Shown here: positions 8,633 through 17,142 of the stretch, in pieces
How positions within the stretch are numbered: position 1 is the stretch's first letter
Layout of the letters: each line of letters opens with the position of its first letter
Origin: Dawidia soli
GTDB taxonomy: Bacteria > Bacteroidota > Bacteroidia > Cytophagales > Cyclobacteriaceae
Direction of reading: 5' to 3'
Assembly (NCBI RefSeq): GCF_018598185.1
Contig: NZ_JAHESC010000004.1
Span: forward strand, 124,001 to 188,000
DNA length: 64,000 nucleotides
Translations under genes and position numbers: made by a program
The notes under the pieces: generated by a model
Told to the model about the DNA's origin: nothing
The model's database searches: none
The model's input: the letters and a program-made list of their open reading frames with translations, nothing else

Positions 8633-8648
8633 CCGCCCTATTCTTTTT

Positions 8649-9203
8649 ATGACCACGTACGACGTCACTGCCTTGTCGCCCCGCGACAGGATCTTAAAAA
8701 CTACTTTTCGTCTCTTCCACGGGCAGGGATACAACGCTACCGGCATCAACCAGATCATCGCGGAAGCCGATGTGTCGAAGGCGAGCCTGTATCAGCACTT
8801 CCGTTCCAAGGAAGAGTTGTGTGTCGAGTTCCTGAACCAACGCCACGACTTTTGGTTCGCGGCGTTGCGCGGGTTTACCGACAAAGCAAAGACCCCAAAA
8901 AGCAAAGTCTCTGCGGCGTTCCGGTTCCTCCACGATATGAACACACGCGAGAACTTTCGCGGGTGCGCCTTTCTCAACATCGTGTCCGAAATAACGGAAG
9001 ACGCCATTTCCATTCGACGAGTCATTCAACAGCACAAAGAGGATCTGCGCGTATTTTTCCAGGACATCCTGCGCGCCGAGCATCCTGCGCTGACCGATCA
9101 CGTATATCTCTTATTTGAAAGCGCCCTGGTAGAAAGCCAGGTCTTTCGCGATCCGTGGCCCGTAGACAAAGCCAACAGTATCGCTACGCGCCTCTTCGCC
9201 TGA
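8649..9203 (+). CDS. TetR/AcrR-family transcriptional regulator
   Basis: This 184-residue protein has the TetR N-terminal helix-turn-helix at about residues 10-55; GYNATGINQIIAEADVSKAS is followed by LYQHFRSKEEL, the typical recognition-helix pattern. The C-terminal ligand domain resembles the group with a conserved GCAFLN segment. It probably represses its own promoter through the palindrome at 8596-8609, and with it the HPP gene 33 bases downstream. The inducer is unknown. Confidence 0.9.
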   Translation: MTTYDVTALSPRDRILKTTFRLFHGQGYNATGINQIIAEADVSKASLYQHFRSKEELCVEFLNQRHDFWFAALRGFTDKAKTPKSKVSAAFRFLHDMNTRENFRGCAFLNIVSEITEDAISIRRVIQQHKEDLRVFFQDILRAEHPALTDHVYLLFESALVESQVFRDPWPVDKANSIATRLFA

Positions 9204-9236
9204 TTCCTTTGACGCCAATTTTTTTACTATACAACC

Positions 9237-9746
9237 ATGAAACGCTACATTGTCAAATTCCGAACACGGGAGCAAGTACCCGGCTCTCCACCACCCTCAC
9301 ACATTGTCTCCTCGGCCCTGGGCGCGCTCATCGCCATTTCGGCCGTAACACTGCTGACACAGACCACCGAAATTCCCTTCATGATGGCCCCGTTCGGCGC
9401 CACGTGCGTGCTGGCCTTCGGTGTGATCGACAGTCCGTTGGCTCAACCGCGCAATATCATCGGCGGTCACCTGATCGCGGCCTGTATTGCCGTGCTCTGC
9501 GCCTACCTGTTGGGTAATACCTGGTATTCACACGCTATCGGTGTAAGCGCTTCCATCGCGGCCATGCAACTGACCAAAACAGTGCATCCGCCCGCGGGCG
9601 CAACCCCCCTGGTAATAATTTTTGCACAGCCGCACTGGACATTCATTTTCTACCCGGTGCTCACGGGTTCGCTGGTGATTGTGATCATTGCGCTGCTGTT
9701 TAATAACATTTTCAGGACGCGGAGGTATCCGCGGTATTGGAGATAG
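9237..9746 (+). CDS. HPP-family integral membrane protein
   Basis: This 169-residue protein has four to five hydrophobic segments and the family signature TVHPPAGATPL near residue 120. HPP proteins sit in the inner membrane. A plastid/cyanobacterial member transports nitrite, but most bacterial members have no proven substrate. It follows the TetR gene by 33 bases and probably shares its promoter, so its level would respond to the TetR ligand. The ATG at 9237 gives a short basic N-terminus before the first membrane segment. Transport function is an inference from the family. Confidence 0.85.
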   Translation: MKRYIVKFRTREQVPGSPPPSHIVSSALGALIAISAVTLLTQTTEIPFMMAPFGATCVLAFGVIDSPLAQPRNIIGGHLIAACIAVLCAYLLGNTWYSHAIGVSASIAAMQLTKTVHPPAGATPLVIIFAQPHWTFIFYPVLTGSLVIVIIALLFNNIFRTRRYPRYWR

Positions 9747-9897
9747 CTCATTGCTGTTTGTTGCATGCCTGATTCGCAATTCACTATGATTCAGGCTTGC
9801 ACAAGCATGCCGGCGGGATCAGGTGCCCGCCCCGTCAACCAACTTCACAAATGTTGATACTTTGCGTATATTTAAGCCGTTAAAACCTGAGTTGCCG

Positions 9898-10317
9898 ATG
9901 CTGGGGATATCTTGTTCCAGGAACATTACATGTATGATTGCGTTTTTATGGATGCTTTTGGGAGCGTGCAGTAACGATGACGCAGGACCATCGTACAGTG
10001 AACTGTTGGCAGGAACCGACAAAAAAACGTGGCGCATATACTCCTCCACCTTATATGGCAATGATGTGCTGGACGAGTGTTTCCGGGACGACGACTGGAT
10101 CTTCGAACGAAACAGCAACGTCACCTGGCGAAATACAACAACACTTTGCACGAATCAGCCGGAAACGCAAAAATCCACATGGAAGATTTCTGACGACGGC
10201 CAGTCGTTGCGTTTCTTCAGCGGTACATACAGGGTCCTGTCGCTCACAGAGGACAAAATGGAACTTCAGTTCCCGCGGCGCGGAGAAAACTATGTCGACG
10301 TTTTTCTGAAACAGTGA
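9898..10317 (+). CDS. small secreted lipoprotein, hypothetical
   Basis: This 139-residue protein has a lipoprotein signal ending in LLGAC (Cys24) followed by SNDDA, an acidic stretch that favours export to the outer membrane in Bacteroidota. The mature part looks like a small lipocalin-like beta barrel (TWRIYSS, WIFERNSNVTW, STWKISDDGQSLRF), similar in pattern to the many secreted lipocalin-like lipoproteins of this phylum. I start at the ATG at 9898; an ATG at 9934 also leaves a usable signal. No partner gene is apparent. Confidence 0.75.
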   Translation: MLGISCSRNITCMIAFLWMLLGACSNDDAGPSYSELLAGTDKKTWRIYSSTLYGNDVLDECFRDDDWIFERNSNVTWRNTTTLCTNQPETQKSTWKISDDGQSLRFFSGTYRVLSLTEDKMELQFPRRGENYVDVFLKQ

Positions 10318-10335
10318 CACTCCTCCCCCCGGATC

Positions 10336-10401
10336 ACCCGTATCATTCCCGCAGATTACCCGTATCAAAGCCGTACGTAAAGCATACCAAAGCCGTACAA
10401 A
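10336..10401. repeat. three degenerate 22-bp tandem repeats
   Basis: Units begin at 10336, 10358 and 10380. ACCCGTATCA occurs at 10336 and again at 10358; AAAGCCGTAC occurs at 10367 and again at 10389. Both pairs are offset by exactly 22 bases. They lie in the 240-base gap after the lipoprotein gene. No known function. Confidence 0.55.
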
Positions 10402-10557
10402 AGGTATAGAAACGCCCACCCCGCACACCATTTAATGGTGCCACCTGCCATTCATGGATAATCGAGAGCAATACCAAATCCCCTAATGGCAGCTCACAGG
10501 ATTCCACTGGCTTTCCCGCCACGGTAGATCGATCTTGTATTATACTTCATCATTAGT

Positions 10558-11592
10558 ATGGCAAAACAAAAAGGCATTATCAAGCTGATTGGTAAGATCG
10601 GCGATATAGTATACTACTACGACCGGATCCACGGGTACCTGGCGCGAAAGGTTACGTCTGTCGATGCTGAACGCATCCGCAACGACCCCGCCTTTGCCCG
10701 CGTGCGGGAGAATAACGCCGAATTCGGCCATTGCGCCTGGATGGTCAGGCTGCTGCGCGCAGCTTTTAAACCGCTCTTCGCCGGTATAGCCGACACCCGC
10801 ATGACCTCCCGGCTGACACAAGCCACGATCGCCGTCATGCGATCGGACGTCACCCGCCCGTCAGGCCAACGGAGGCCTGAGCATGGTGATACCTCGTTGC
10901 TCCAGGGATTCAGCTTCAATAAATACGCTTCCCTGGAAACCATACTCCAGGCCGATTATCACGCAGGCTTCGACAAAAAGGAAGGGAAGTACGTCCTCGC
11001 CATTACGCCTCAACCCGGTAGAAAAATGGTGAAGGCCCCGAAAGGCGCCACACATTTCCGCCTGGTTACCGGCATGGCCACCATCGATTTTAAGACGGGC
11101 AAGTATATACTCGACACCATCCAGTCGGAAGAGCTGTCGGTACGAAAAGTTACCGAAGCACCGGTCACGCTCACCAGCCCATTGACCCCAGCGGCTGGAG
11201 GGGGCGTTTTTATAACGCTGGGCATCGAGTTTTTACAATGTGTGAATGGGGTATACTGCCCGCTGCAAAGCAGTGCGTACAATGCCATGACCCTGGTGCA
11301 CGCAGAAACGATCTTACAAGCCGTCGAACCACCGGCGTGTTTCGGCTGCCAGGATGCTGATGACATCCTTCTTTCCCGCGGCAAAAGCGTGGTCCGCGCC
11401 TTCGATCTTTACGAGCGTGGCCGCAGGCAACGTCTTGCACACCGCTTCGATCAACGGCCACTCCGCCAGCGTATCGCGCGTGCCTTGCAGGAACAGCATC
11501 GGCAACGTGACCGCGGGCAGGTGGTCTGCCCGGCTCGTATCAGGCTTCTTGGGCGGGTGGAGCGGAAAGCCATAGAACACAATACCACGTAG
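10558..11592 (+). CDS. conserved Bacteroidota hypothetical protein with an apparent stop-loss extension
   Basis: The frame starts at ATG 10558 (MAKQKGIIKLIGKIGDIVYYY) and encodes 344 residues. From memory the first 250 or so residues match a family of Cytophagales hypotheticals that begin in the same way and end shortly after a segment like VNGVYCPLQSSAYNAMTLV. Here the frame does not stop there (about 11310). It runs 279 bases further, antisense to the hydrolase gene at 11314-11979. The last 92 residues (Arg/Gln-rich) therefore look like read-through of a lost stop rather than a domain. The protein is basic, without signal peptide, and its role is unknown. Confidence 0.6.
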   Translation: MAKQKGIIKLIGKIGDIVYYYDRIHGYLARKVTSVDAERIRNDPAFARVRENNAEFGHCAWMVRLLRAAFKPLFAGIADTRMTSRLTQATIAVMRSDVTRPSGQRRPEHGDTSLLQGFSFNKYASLETILQADYHAGFDKKEGKYVLAITPQPGRKMVKAPKGATHFRLVTGMATIDFKTGKYILDTIQSEELSVRKVTEAPVTLTSPLTPAAGGGVFITLGIEFLQCVNGVYCPLQSSAYNAMTLVHAETILQAVEPPACFGCQDADDILLSRGKSVVRAFDLYERGRRQRLAHRFDQRPLRQRIARALQEQHRQRDRGQVVCPARIRLLGRVERKAIEHNTT

Positions 11593-11979
11593 GAACGCTG
11601 GCGCTTCTGCCGCCGCGTAGTGCGACGTCATGCGGCCGCCAAAGGATTTACCACCGGCCAGCAACGGTACGCCGGGGTGCTGCGCATGCGCATAGTCTAC
11701 GACGCGGGCTACCGTTTCAGCGGCCAGCGGCGCTTTGTCCGGCAGCTTGCGGCCCTGCTCCATATACAGAAAGTTATACCGCACGGTACCGATACCGTGG
11801 TCTGCCAGGGCGTGTGCAAGCGACTCCATAAAGCCGTGCAGCATGCCTGCCCCGGCGCCGTGGCCGAGTACCAATAACGCTGCCATGTCGGGGGGGATGA
11901 TGGTCCGCACCGAAACAGAACCGGCACCAGGTGAGATCACCACGGTGCCGGCAACTGGCGTGTACACGCGTGAGGCCAT
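11314..11979 (-). CDS. alpha/beta-hydrolase of the dienelactone hydrolase/KANL3-Tex30 type
   Basis: This 221-residue protein has the alpha/beta-hydrolase plan: a GHGAGAGM oxyanion loop at residues 39-46, nucleophile Ser112 in GGKSFGGR, an Asp in LQGTRDTL and a His in EGADHAF. That set matches small predicted hydrolases of the KANL3/Tex30 group, whose substrates are mostly unknown. It begins 4 bases after the OsmC stop, so the two are one operon. Its 3' part is overlapped on the other strand by the extended hypothetical gene at 10558. Confidence 0.85.
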   Translation of the reverse strand: MASRVYTPVAGTVVISPGAGSVSVRTIIPPDMAALLVLGHGAGAGMLHGFMESLAHALADHGIGTVRYNFLYMEQGRKLPDKAPLAAETVARVVDYAHAQHPGVPLLAGGKSFGGRMTSHYAAAEAPAFLRGIVFYGFPLHPPKKPDTSRADHLPAVTLPMLFLQGTRDTLAEWPLIEAVCKTLPAATLVKIEGADHAFAAGKKDVISILAAETRRWFDGL

Positions 11980-11983
11980 GGGG

Positions 11984-12394
11984 TTATGCCAGTGAGGCCT
12001 CGAGGGTGATGTTGGTCTTCAGCAGTTGCGAAATGGGGCAGTTCGCTTTGGCATCCGCGGCAGCGGCGTCGAATTTCTCTTTGCTGATGCCGGGCACCTT
12101 GGCTTTCAGCACGAGGTGCGACTCGGTAATAGAGCCGTTCTCGAAGGTGATGACACACTCGGTGGTGAGCTCTTCGGGCGTAAAGCCTGCTTCGCCCAAC
12201 ACAAAGCTCAGTTTCATGGTGAAGCAGCCGGCGTGTGCCGCGGCCACCAGTTCTTCGGGGTTGGTGCCGACGCCTTCCGCAAAGCGGGAGTTAAACGAGT
12301 ATTGTGTCTTGTTCAACACAGTGCTCTGCGTGGACAGGTGGCCATTGCCCTCTTTTCCGGAGCCATTCCAAACGGCTGTTGCTCTTCTTTTCAT
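11984..12394 (-). CDS. OsmC-family peroxiredoxin
   Basis: This 136-residue protein has the OsmC fold signature with both redox cysteines: C57 in HAAGCFTMKLS, here AAAHAGCFTM, and C119 in ANCPISQLL. Such proteins reduce organic hydroperoxides in the cytoplasm using reduced lipoyl proteins. Its length fits OsmC rather than Ohr, as does the start MKRRATAVWNGSGKEG. It lies 37 bases downstream of the secreted CxxC protein gene and 4 bases before the hydrolase gene, suggesting one transcript with the ABC genes. Confidence 0.9.
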   Translation of the reverse strand: MKRRATAVWNGSGKEGNGHLSTQSTVLNKTQYSFNSRFAEGVGTNPEELVAAAHAGCFTMKLSFVLGEAGFTPEELTTECVITFENGSITESHLVLKAKVPGISKEKFDAAAADAKANCPISQLLKTNITLEASLA

Positions 12395-12431
12395 AGTATA
12401 TATAGGGGTTGATTTGAAAATAACGTCACGT

Positions 12432-12875
12432 CTATTTATTCACCACGACGGCCTCTTTTAAGATAAAGTTGACATGGTCCATGTCGTCGGGGTTCAGCAC
12501 CAGCTTGCCCTTGACGGTGATCACATCGTCTACCTGGAACCGTGACGGCGATTTGGTGAAGTTCACCTCCACCACCGACTCGGGCCCGCCGCCTCCACAG
12601 AAGAAACACTGGCTCTGCGGATACTTGGACAGGATGATGTACTGGCTGTCTTCCGGCGCAAAGGGAACATAATACCCCTCTACCGTAATTTCCTTTCCTG
12701 CCAGGGCCTTAAGCTCGGCAGGAAAGTTCGGGAAGAAAATGTATTCGCCCAGCTTTTCGTTGTATTTAGGCTCGAATTTCGTTTTTGCGAATTCATGCCA
12801 GGCATCAAATTTCGCCTGCGCCAGGACGCTGCCCGCCAGCAGCAACAGTACACCGAACATACTCCACTTTTTCAT
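12432..12875 (-). CDS. secreted DUF3299-like protein with CFFC motif
   Basis: This 147-residue protein has a signal peptide ending at Ala19-Gln20. The mature part is beta-rich and contains CFFCGGGGPES with C90 and C93, a possible metal or disulfide site, between strands (EITVEGYYVPF, DVITVKGKLVL). The layout resembles DUF3299 periplasmic proteins, which often sit beside an ABC permease/ATPase pair, as here: the permease gene ends 37 bases upstream. It is probably a periplasmic partner of that transporter. Metal binding is inferred from the cysteines and the His-rich permease loop. Confidence 0.7.
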   Translation of the reverse strand: MKKWSMFGVLLLLAGSVLAQAKFDAWHEFAKTKFEPKYNEKLGEYIFFPNFPAELKALAGKEITVEGYYVPFAPEDSQYIILSKYPQSQCFFCGGGGPESVVEVNFTKSPSRFQVDDVITVKGKLVLNPDDMDHVNFILKEAVVVNK

Positions 12876-12912
12876 ATCTCTGAATTTACATTTTTCGATT
12901 GAACATTCATCC

Positions 12913-14184
12913 CTAGTGCCCCGCCAATACCTTCGATATATCGGTACGATAGGCCTGTATCGCCGGGATCATGGCACACACCAACCCCAACAACAAACTT
13001 CCGACCAGAATGATCCACTCCTGCGGATAAAACACCCAGCCGCTGATGCCCGTGCGCTGCGCTTGCTCGGCCATGCCGGCCAGCAACATGACCGCTCCGT
13101 GCCCCGCCAGCAGCCCCAGCACGCTGCCCGCCAGCGTCAGGAAACCTCCTTCCAGGAGAATGGAGATAAACACTTTGGTGCGTGTGGCTCCCATCGAGCG
13201 CATAATGGCCAGGTCGTAACGTCGCTCTTTGAGCGAGTTGTATAATGCTATAAAAATACTGAGGCCCGAGATGATGATCAGCACATACGCAAAGCCCATG
13301 AGGATGTCCACCCCTACCCCGAGGATCGAGAACAGACGCGCCGTCTCGAAGGCGGGAGAGGCTGCCTGCAAGCTGCTTTGCGCATTGACGATGCGTGGCA
13401 GCTGGATCGCGCCCATCGGCGAACGATACTGCAACAGCATGGCCGTGATCTCTTTTGTCGAGTCGCCCTTTGCCACGGTGGGGATAAGCGGCGACGGTAT
13501 AAACGTCGTGCCGTGTGCATGCTCTTCTTCGCCATGCGTTTCATGCCCGTCTTCTTCCTCTTCGCCATGCTCTTCGTGTACTTTCCACACGCTCTCGATG
13601 TTGGTCAGGATCACATTGTCCAGCACGCTGTTGGATGGTTTGAGGATGCCCACCACTACATATTGATGCTCCTCGTGTGCGTGGCCGCCTTCGGATAACC
13701 CGTGCGCGCTGGCAAAGTGGTCACCCAGCTTCAGCCTGGTGAGCTCGGCAACCTTAGCGCCCAGCGTTACCTGCAGGTCTTCGTTCCACCATGCGCCGGC
13801 GGCCAGCTCGCCGTGGTACAGCTCGGCATAGGCACGGTTGGTTCCGATGATGCGGTAGGTGTTATAGCTGTCGCCCAGGGCGAGCGGTATCGCTTTCTTT
13901 ACAAGGCGGTTTTTGGCAATACGCTCGGCTTCGAAGAGCTTGATGTTGCCGGTCGGGAAGTCGATGTGAAAGATGTTGCAGAGAATGATCTGTAGCGGAC
14001 TGCCCTTCGCACCGACGACCAGGTCGATGCCCTTGGCGTTCTCGGTGATCTTCTTTTCCAGCTGCTGGCTGAAGAGCAGCAGGATGGTGATGACGGCAAT
14101 GCCCAGCGACAGCAACAGGATATTGATGGCGGTGTTCAGCGGCCGGGCTTTGAGGTAATTCCAGACAAGTGTCAATAAGCTCAT
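12913..14184 (-). CDS. FtsX/MacB-type ABC transporter permease with His/Glu-rich loop
   Basis: This 423-residue protein has the layout of MacB/LolC-type permeases: one N-terminal membrane helix (about 18-38), a long periplasmic domain, then three C-terminal helices in an FtsX domain (about 290-410). Such permeases transmit force for lipoprotein or substrate handling rather than forming a channel. Residues 203-224 form a loop of nearly only His and Glu, and a second small His cluster lies at 168-173; both would be periplasmic and suit metal binding. The ATPase gene lies 17 bases upstream and the secreted CxxC protein gene downstream. The substrate is unknown; a metal-related role is inferred. 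Confidence 0.85.
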   Translation of the reverse strand: MSLLTLVWNYLKARPLNTAINILLLSLGIAVITILLLFSQQLEKKITENAKGIDLVVGAKGSPLQIILCNIFHIDFPTGNIKLFEAERIAKNRLVKKAIPLALGDSYNTYRIIGTNRAYAELYHGELAAGAWWNEDLQVTLGAKVAELTRLKLGDHFASAHGLSEGGHAHEEHQYVVVGILKPSNSVLDNVILTNIESVWKVHEEHGEEEEDGHETHGEEEHAHGTTFIPSPLIPTVAKGDSTKEITAMLLQYRSPMGAIQLPRIVNAQSSLQAASPAFETARLFSILGVGVDILMGFAYVLIIISGLSIFIALYNSLKERRYDLAIMRSMGATRTKVFISILLEGGFLTLAGSVLGLLAGHGAVMLLAGMAEQAQRTGISGWVFYPQEWIILVGSLLLGLVCAMIPAIQAYRTDISKVLAGH

Positions 14185-14201
14185 GGGTGTGGGATCGCGG
14201 G

Positions 14202-14843
14202 TTACGGAGCTGTGGTAAGGTCTATGCGGTTGCTGATGCGGTCTTTGAGGCGCTGGTCGTGTGTGGCGACTAAAAGCGTGGCGCCGTTCTGGCGGGCAAC
14301 GTCGGTGAGCAGCGAGATGACGCGCTCGCAGTTCTTATCGTCCAGTGCCGACGTGGGCTCGTCGGCCAGGATGATGGAGGGCTTGTTCAGCACCGCCCGC
14401 GCGATGGCTACCCGCTGGGCCTGGCCGTGGCTGAGCTCGCTTATGCGGCTTTTCTTTTTCTCTTGCAGCCCCAGGCTCGCCAGCACCTGGTCGATGCGCG
14501 CGGCGTCGATGGGCAGGCCCGCCAGGTAGGGCGAAAGCGCCAGGTTCTTTTCTACGGTCAACGCGCTGATGAGGTGATTACGCTGGAAGATGAAACCGAT
14601 CTGGCGACCACGAAAGTTATCGAGGGCTGCCTCCGACAACGCGCTCAGCGCCGTGTCCTGGATGGAGACCGTGCCGTGATACTGGCGCAGCAGGCCGCCG
14701 ATGATATGCAGCAGCGTGGTCTTGCCGCTGCCCGATTCGCCCAGCAGCAGACCGTGCTCGCCCTGGGGGATGGAAAAATCCTGGAATTGTATGGCCCGGG
14801 ACGTACCGTCATACTGGTAAGAAAGGTTGCGCACGGAGATCAT
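14202..14843 (-). CDS. ABC transporter ATP-binding protein (LolD/MacB type)
   Basis: This 213-residue ATPase has Walker A GESGSGKT (35-42), Walker B IILADE (157-162) with the following PTSALDD, and a signature reading LSHGQ (137-141) where most have LSGGQ. Size and sequence fit the LolD/MacB/FtsE branch. It would power the FtsX-type permease encoded just downstream. A 114-base gap separates it from the methyltransferase gene upstream. The His in the signature is a known natural variant and need not impair activity. Confidence 0.9.
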   Translation of the reverse strand: MISVRNLSYQYDGTSRAIQFQDFSIPQGEHGLLLGESGSGKTTLLHIIGGLLRQYHGTVSIQDTALSALSEAALDNFRGRQIGFIFQRNHLISALTVEKNLALSPYLAGLPIDAARIDQVLASLGLQEKKKSRISELSHGQAQRVAIARAVLNKPSIILADEPTSALDDKNCERVISLLTDVARQNGATLLVATHDQRLKDRISNRIDLTTAP

Positions 14844-14957
14844 ACCGACGTGTTTGTTAAGACCCGTAAGGTAAACGGGGCCGGCAAAATAAAAAAACCA
14901 CCCGGGATAAGCGGAAAGAATTTGTTAAGCTTTCACCCCGGATCGCTATCGGGTCAC

Positions 14958-16172
14958 TCAGTTTTCCGGGTTTCTCATTTCTCCCTCGCGCTCGCTCTCA
15001 CGTTCACTCTTTTTTTGCTTGGTGCCTGCATACAGCTCGTATTCCAGCAACCGGCAGTCGAGCTTGGCGGTGTAGAACTCGATGCGGCGGCTGGCGCGCA
15101 GGCCGATCTTTTTGGCCAGGTCCAGGTTGCCGGTAAAGATGTAGCCTGTATAGCCCTTGCACTGCTGCTTGAGAAAGTCGCCGACACGGGCATACGTTTC
15201 TTCCAGCGCCTGTACCTCCCCCAATCGCTCGCCGTACTCGGGGTTGAAGTATACTACGCCGGGCTGCTCTTGCGGTACGGTCGTTTTCGCGAAGTCACCG
15301 CGCTCGAAGCGGATGAGGTTGGCGACACCGGCCAGGCCGGCATTGGACTGCGCTACATTTACGGCGTCGTCGCTGATGTCGCTGGCGATGATCTGCAGGC
15401 CCGGCACATCGTGCACACGCGCGTCGAGCTGTTCGCGCTCTTCGCGATAGTATTTTTCGTCATACCCCAGCAAATGCATGAACGCATAGTTGTCGCGGTA
15501 CAGACCCGGTCGACGATCGGTCGCTAACAAGGCCGCCTCGATGGCGAGGGTGCCCGAGCCACACATGGGGTTTACGAACGGCGACTGACGATCCCACTTG
15601 CCGGCCAGCAACGTCGCCGCCGCCAGCGCTTCGAGCATAGGCGCCTTGCCGGGCACCTTGCGATAGCCGTGTTTGGCCAGCGTATACCCCGAGGTATCGG
15701 CAAAGAGCTCGCCGCGGTCGTCCTTCCAGTACAGGTGCACCACGGTCTTGTCGAGGTCTGGTCCGGAGTTGGGGCGACGCGCGGTGTTGCGCCGGAAGCG
15801 ATCGACGATGGCGTCTTTTACCTTGACGTTGGCAAAGAGCGGTGTATTGATGGTGAAGTGATCGACGTTGCTGGTGACGGTGAAATAACCGTCGGGTGTC
15901 ATGATGTCTTCCCAGGGGAATTTAAAGACGGCATCGTACAGCTCTTGCGGGCTGTCGACACGAAACTCTTTCAAGGAATAGTGCACTTGGCTGGCGCAAC
16001 GCAGATTCAGGTTCAGGCGGATACAATCGCGTACGGTGCCTATTAGCTCCAGGCCGGTTTGAAAGACCCGCTCGGGTTCGTAGCCAAGGTCGCGCACTTC
16101 CTTTTCGAGATAGGGCGACAGGCGCTTGTTGCAGGTGATGACGATGCGGCGGGATTCCTGGAATACGTTCAT
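14958..16172 (-). CDS. rlmL: THUMP-domain 23S rRNA methyltransferase, RlmL-like
   Basis: This 404-residue protein has an N-terminal THUMP RNA-binding region (about 50-150) and a C-terminal SAM-dependent methyltransferase domain with NPMCGSGTLAIEA (201-213). The catalytic motif reads NPEY (310-313) in NPEYGERLG, where the E. coli RlmL N-terminal half has NPPY. The family makes N2-methylguanosine in 23S rRNA (position 2445 in E. coli). The RlmK half present in E. coli is absent, as is usual outside gammaproteobacteria. The C-terminal 20 residues are a Lys/Arg/Glu/Ser tail of low complexity. The gene symbol is by homology to the RlmL half. Confidence 0.8.
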   Translation of the reverse strand: MNVFQESRRIVITCNKRLSPYLEKEVRDLGYEPERVFQTGLELIGTVRDCIRLNLNLRCASQVHYSLKEFRVDSPQELYDAVFKFPWEDIMTPDGYFTVTSNVDHFTINTPLFANVKVKDAIVDRFRRNTARRPNSGPDLDKTVVHLYWKDDRGELFADTSGYTLAKHGYRKVPGKAPMLEALAAATLLAGKWDRQSPFVNPMCGSGTLAIEAALLATDRRPGLYRDNYAFMHLLGYDEKYYREEREQLDARVHDVPGLQIIASDISDDAVNVAQSNAGLAGVANLIRFERGDFAKTTVPQEQPGVVYFNPEYGERLGEVQALEETYARVGDFLKQQCKGYTGYIFTGNLDLAKKIGLRASRRIEFYTAKLDCRLLEYELYAGTKQKKSERESEREGEMRNPEN

Positions 16173-16236
16173 AGGCCCGCAAACTTACGGGAATTAATTG
16201 AGTTCAAGGTGCTGGGTATGGGGCCTGGGTGTGGAA

Positions 16237-16254
16237 GGCGGTCAGGAGACCGCC
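16237..16254. repeat. GC-rich hairpin downstream of birA
   Basis: GGCGGTC (16237-16243) and GACCGCC (16248-16254) form a perfect 7-bp stem with an AGGA loop. It lies between the BirA stop and the methyltransferase start. There is no T-run, so it may be a rho-type stop, an mRNA structure or a dispersed repeat. Confidence 0.4.
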
Positions 16255-16372
16255 ACCATACGCGGCACCGGTGACACACCTCCGCTTCGCTCGGTGTTTA
16301 ACACCGGCGCCAGAGTCTTCGTCTTCGCTAACGTCGCGCGCATGGCACCACTTTCATTCACTAACCATTCCA

Positions 16373-17131
16373 TCAATAGACAAACTCAATCTCCTTCAGC
16401 GCAAACGCCCGCATCCCTGCAGCCGTCTCCAGCAACAATCTTCCCGCCTCGTCGATCCCTTTCACGGTTCCCTCAAACTCCTCGCCCCCAGCTTTGAACG
16501 GCCGCACTTCGTCCAAACCAAAAAGCGCCCGTTCATAATCTTTTTTGAGTTGCGCCGTTTTGCCCTGGCGCAGCGCCAGGTACCGTTGTTCGAGTGCGAC
16601 CAGGAGTGTATCCAGAACATCCTGCAGGGCATATGCCTGGCCGCTTACGGTACGCAACGACCCGGCCCGGGGGGAACTGAAGTTGGCCTGGTTTACGTTT
16701 AACCCAATGCCTACGACAGCATGGGCAAGTGTGGAGCCCTGAATGCTGTTTTCGATGAGAATCCCGCACACTTTACGGTCGTCGGCCAGCAGATCGTTGG
16801 GCCATTTGATGTGGACCGGTTGTTGCAGAAAAGCAGATAGGAAATCGTATAAACCCAGCGAAATTGCCATATTGAGGGAATATTGCTCGTGGGGGCGTAA
16901 AAACGCAGGTTTCAGAATGAACGAAAAGGTAAGGTTCTGCCCCGCATGTGCCTCCCAGCTATTACCCATCTGACCGCGGCCGGCGGTTTGGTTATCCGTG
17001 ATCACCAGTGTACCTTCCGGGGTTGACGGCTCCTGGCAGAGTTGCAGGGCGTGCGTGTTGGTAGAGTGACATTCCGGCATAAAAACAAGGTTCTTGCCGA
17101 TGAAAAGCGTATTGGCAGGGATTTTATACAA
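16373..17131 (-). CDS. birA: biotin-[acetyl-CoA-carboxylase] ligase (monofunctional)
   Basis: This 252-residue enzyme has the biotinyl-AMP loop GRGQMGNSW (51-59) and KWPND (109-113) followed by K120 in RKVCGIL, the core of biotin protein ligases. It attaches biotin to the carrier domain of acetyl-CoA carboxylase in the cytoplasm. The N-terminal DNA-binding domain of E. coli BirA is missing, so this is a ligase only and not a repressor. It is divergent from rsfS, with 48 bases between the two starts. Confidence 0.92.
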   Translation of the reverse strand: MYKIPANTLFIGKNLVFMPECHSTNTHALQLCQEPSTPEGTLVITDNQTAGRGQMGNSWEAHAGQNLTFSFILKPAFLRPHEQYSLNMAISLGLYDFLSAFLQQPVHIKWPNDLLADDRKVCGILIENSIQGSTLAHAVVGIGLNVNQANFSSPRAGSLRTVSGQAYALQDVLDTLLVALEQRYLALRQGKTAQLKKDYERALFGLDEVRPFKAGGEEFEGTVKGIDEAGRLLLETAAGMRAFALKEIEFVY

Positions 17132-17142
17132 GGTATTTTGTT

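Noticed and set aside
9812-9831. GGCGGG/CCCGCC hairpin after the HPP gene
   Set aside because: Six-base stem without a T-run; too weak to call a terminator.
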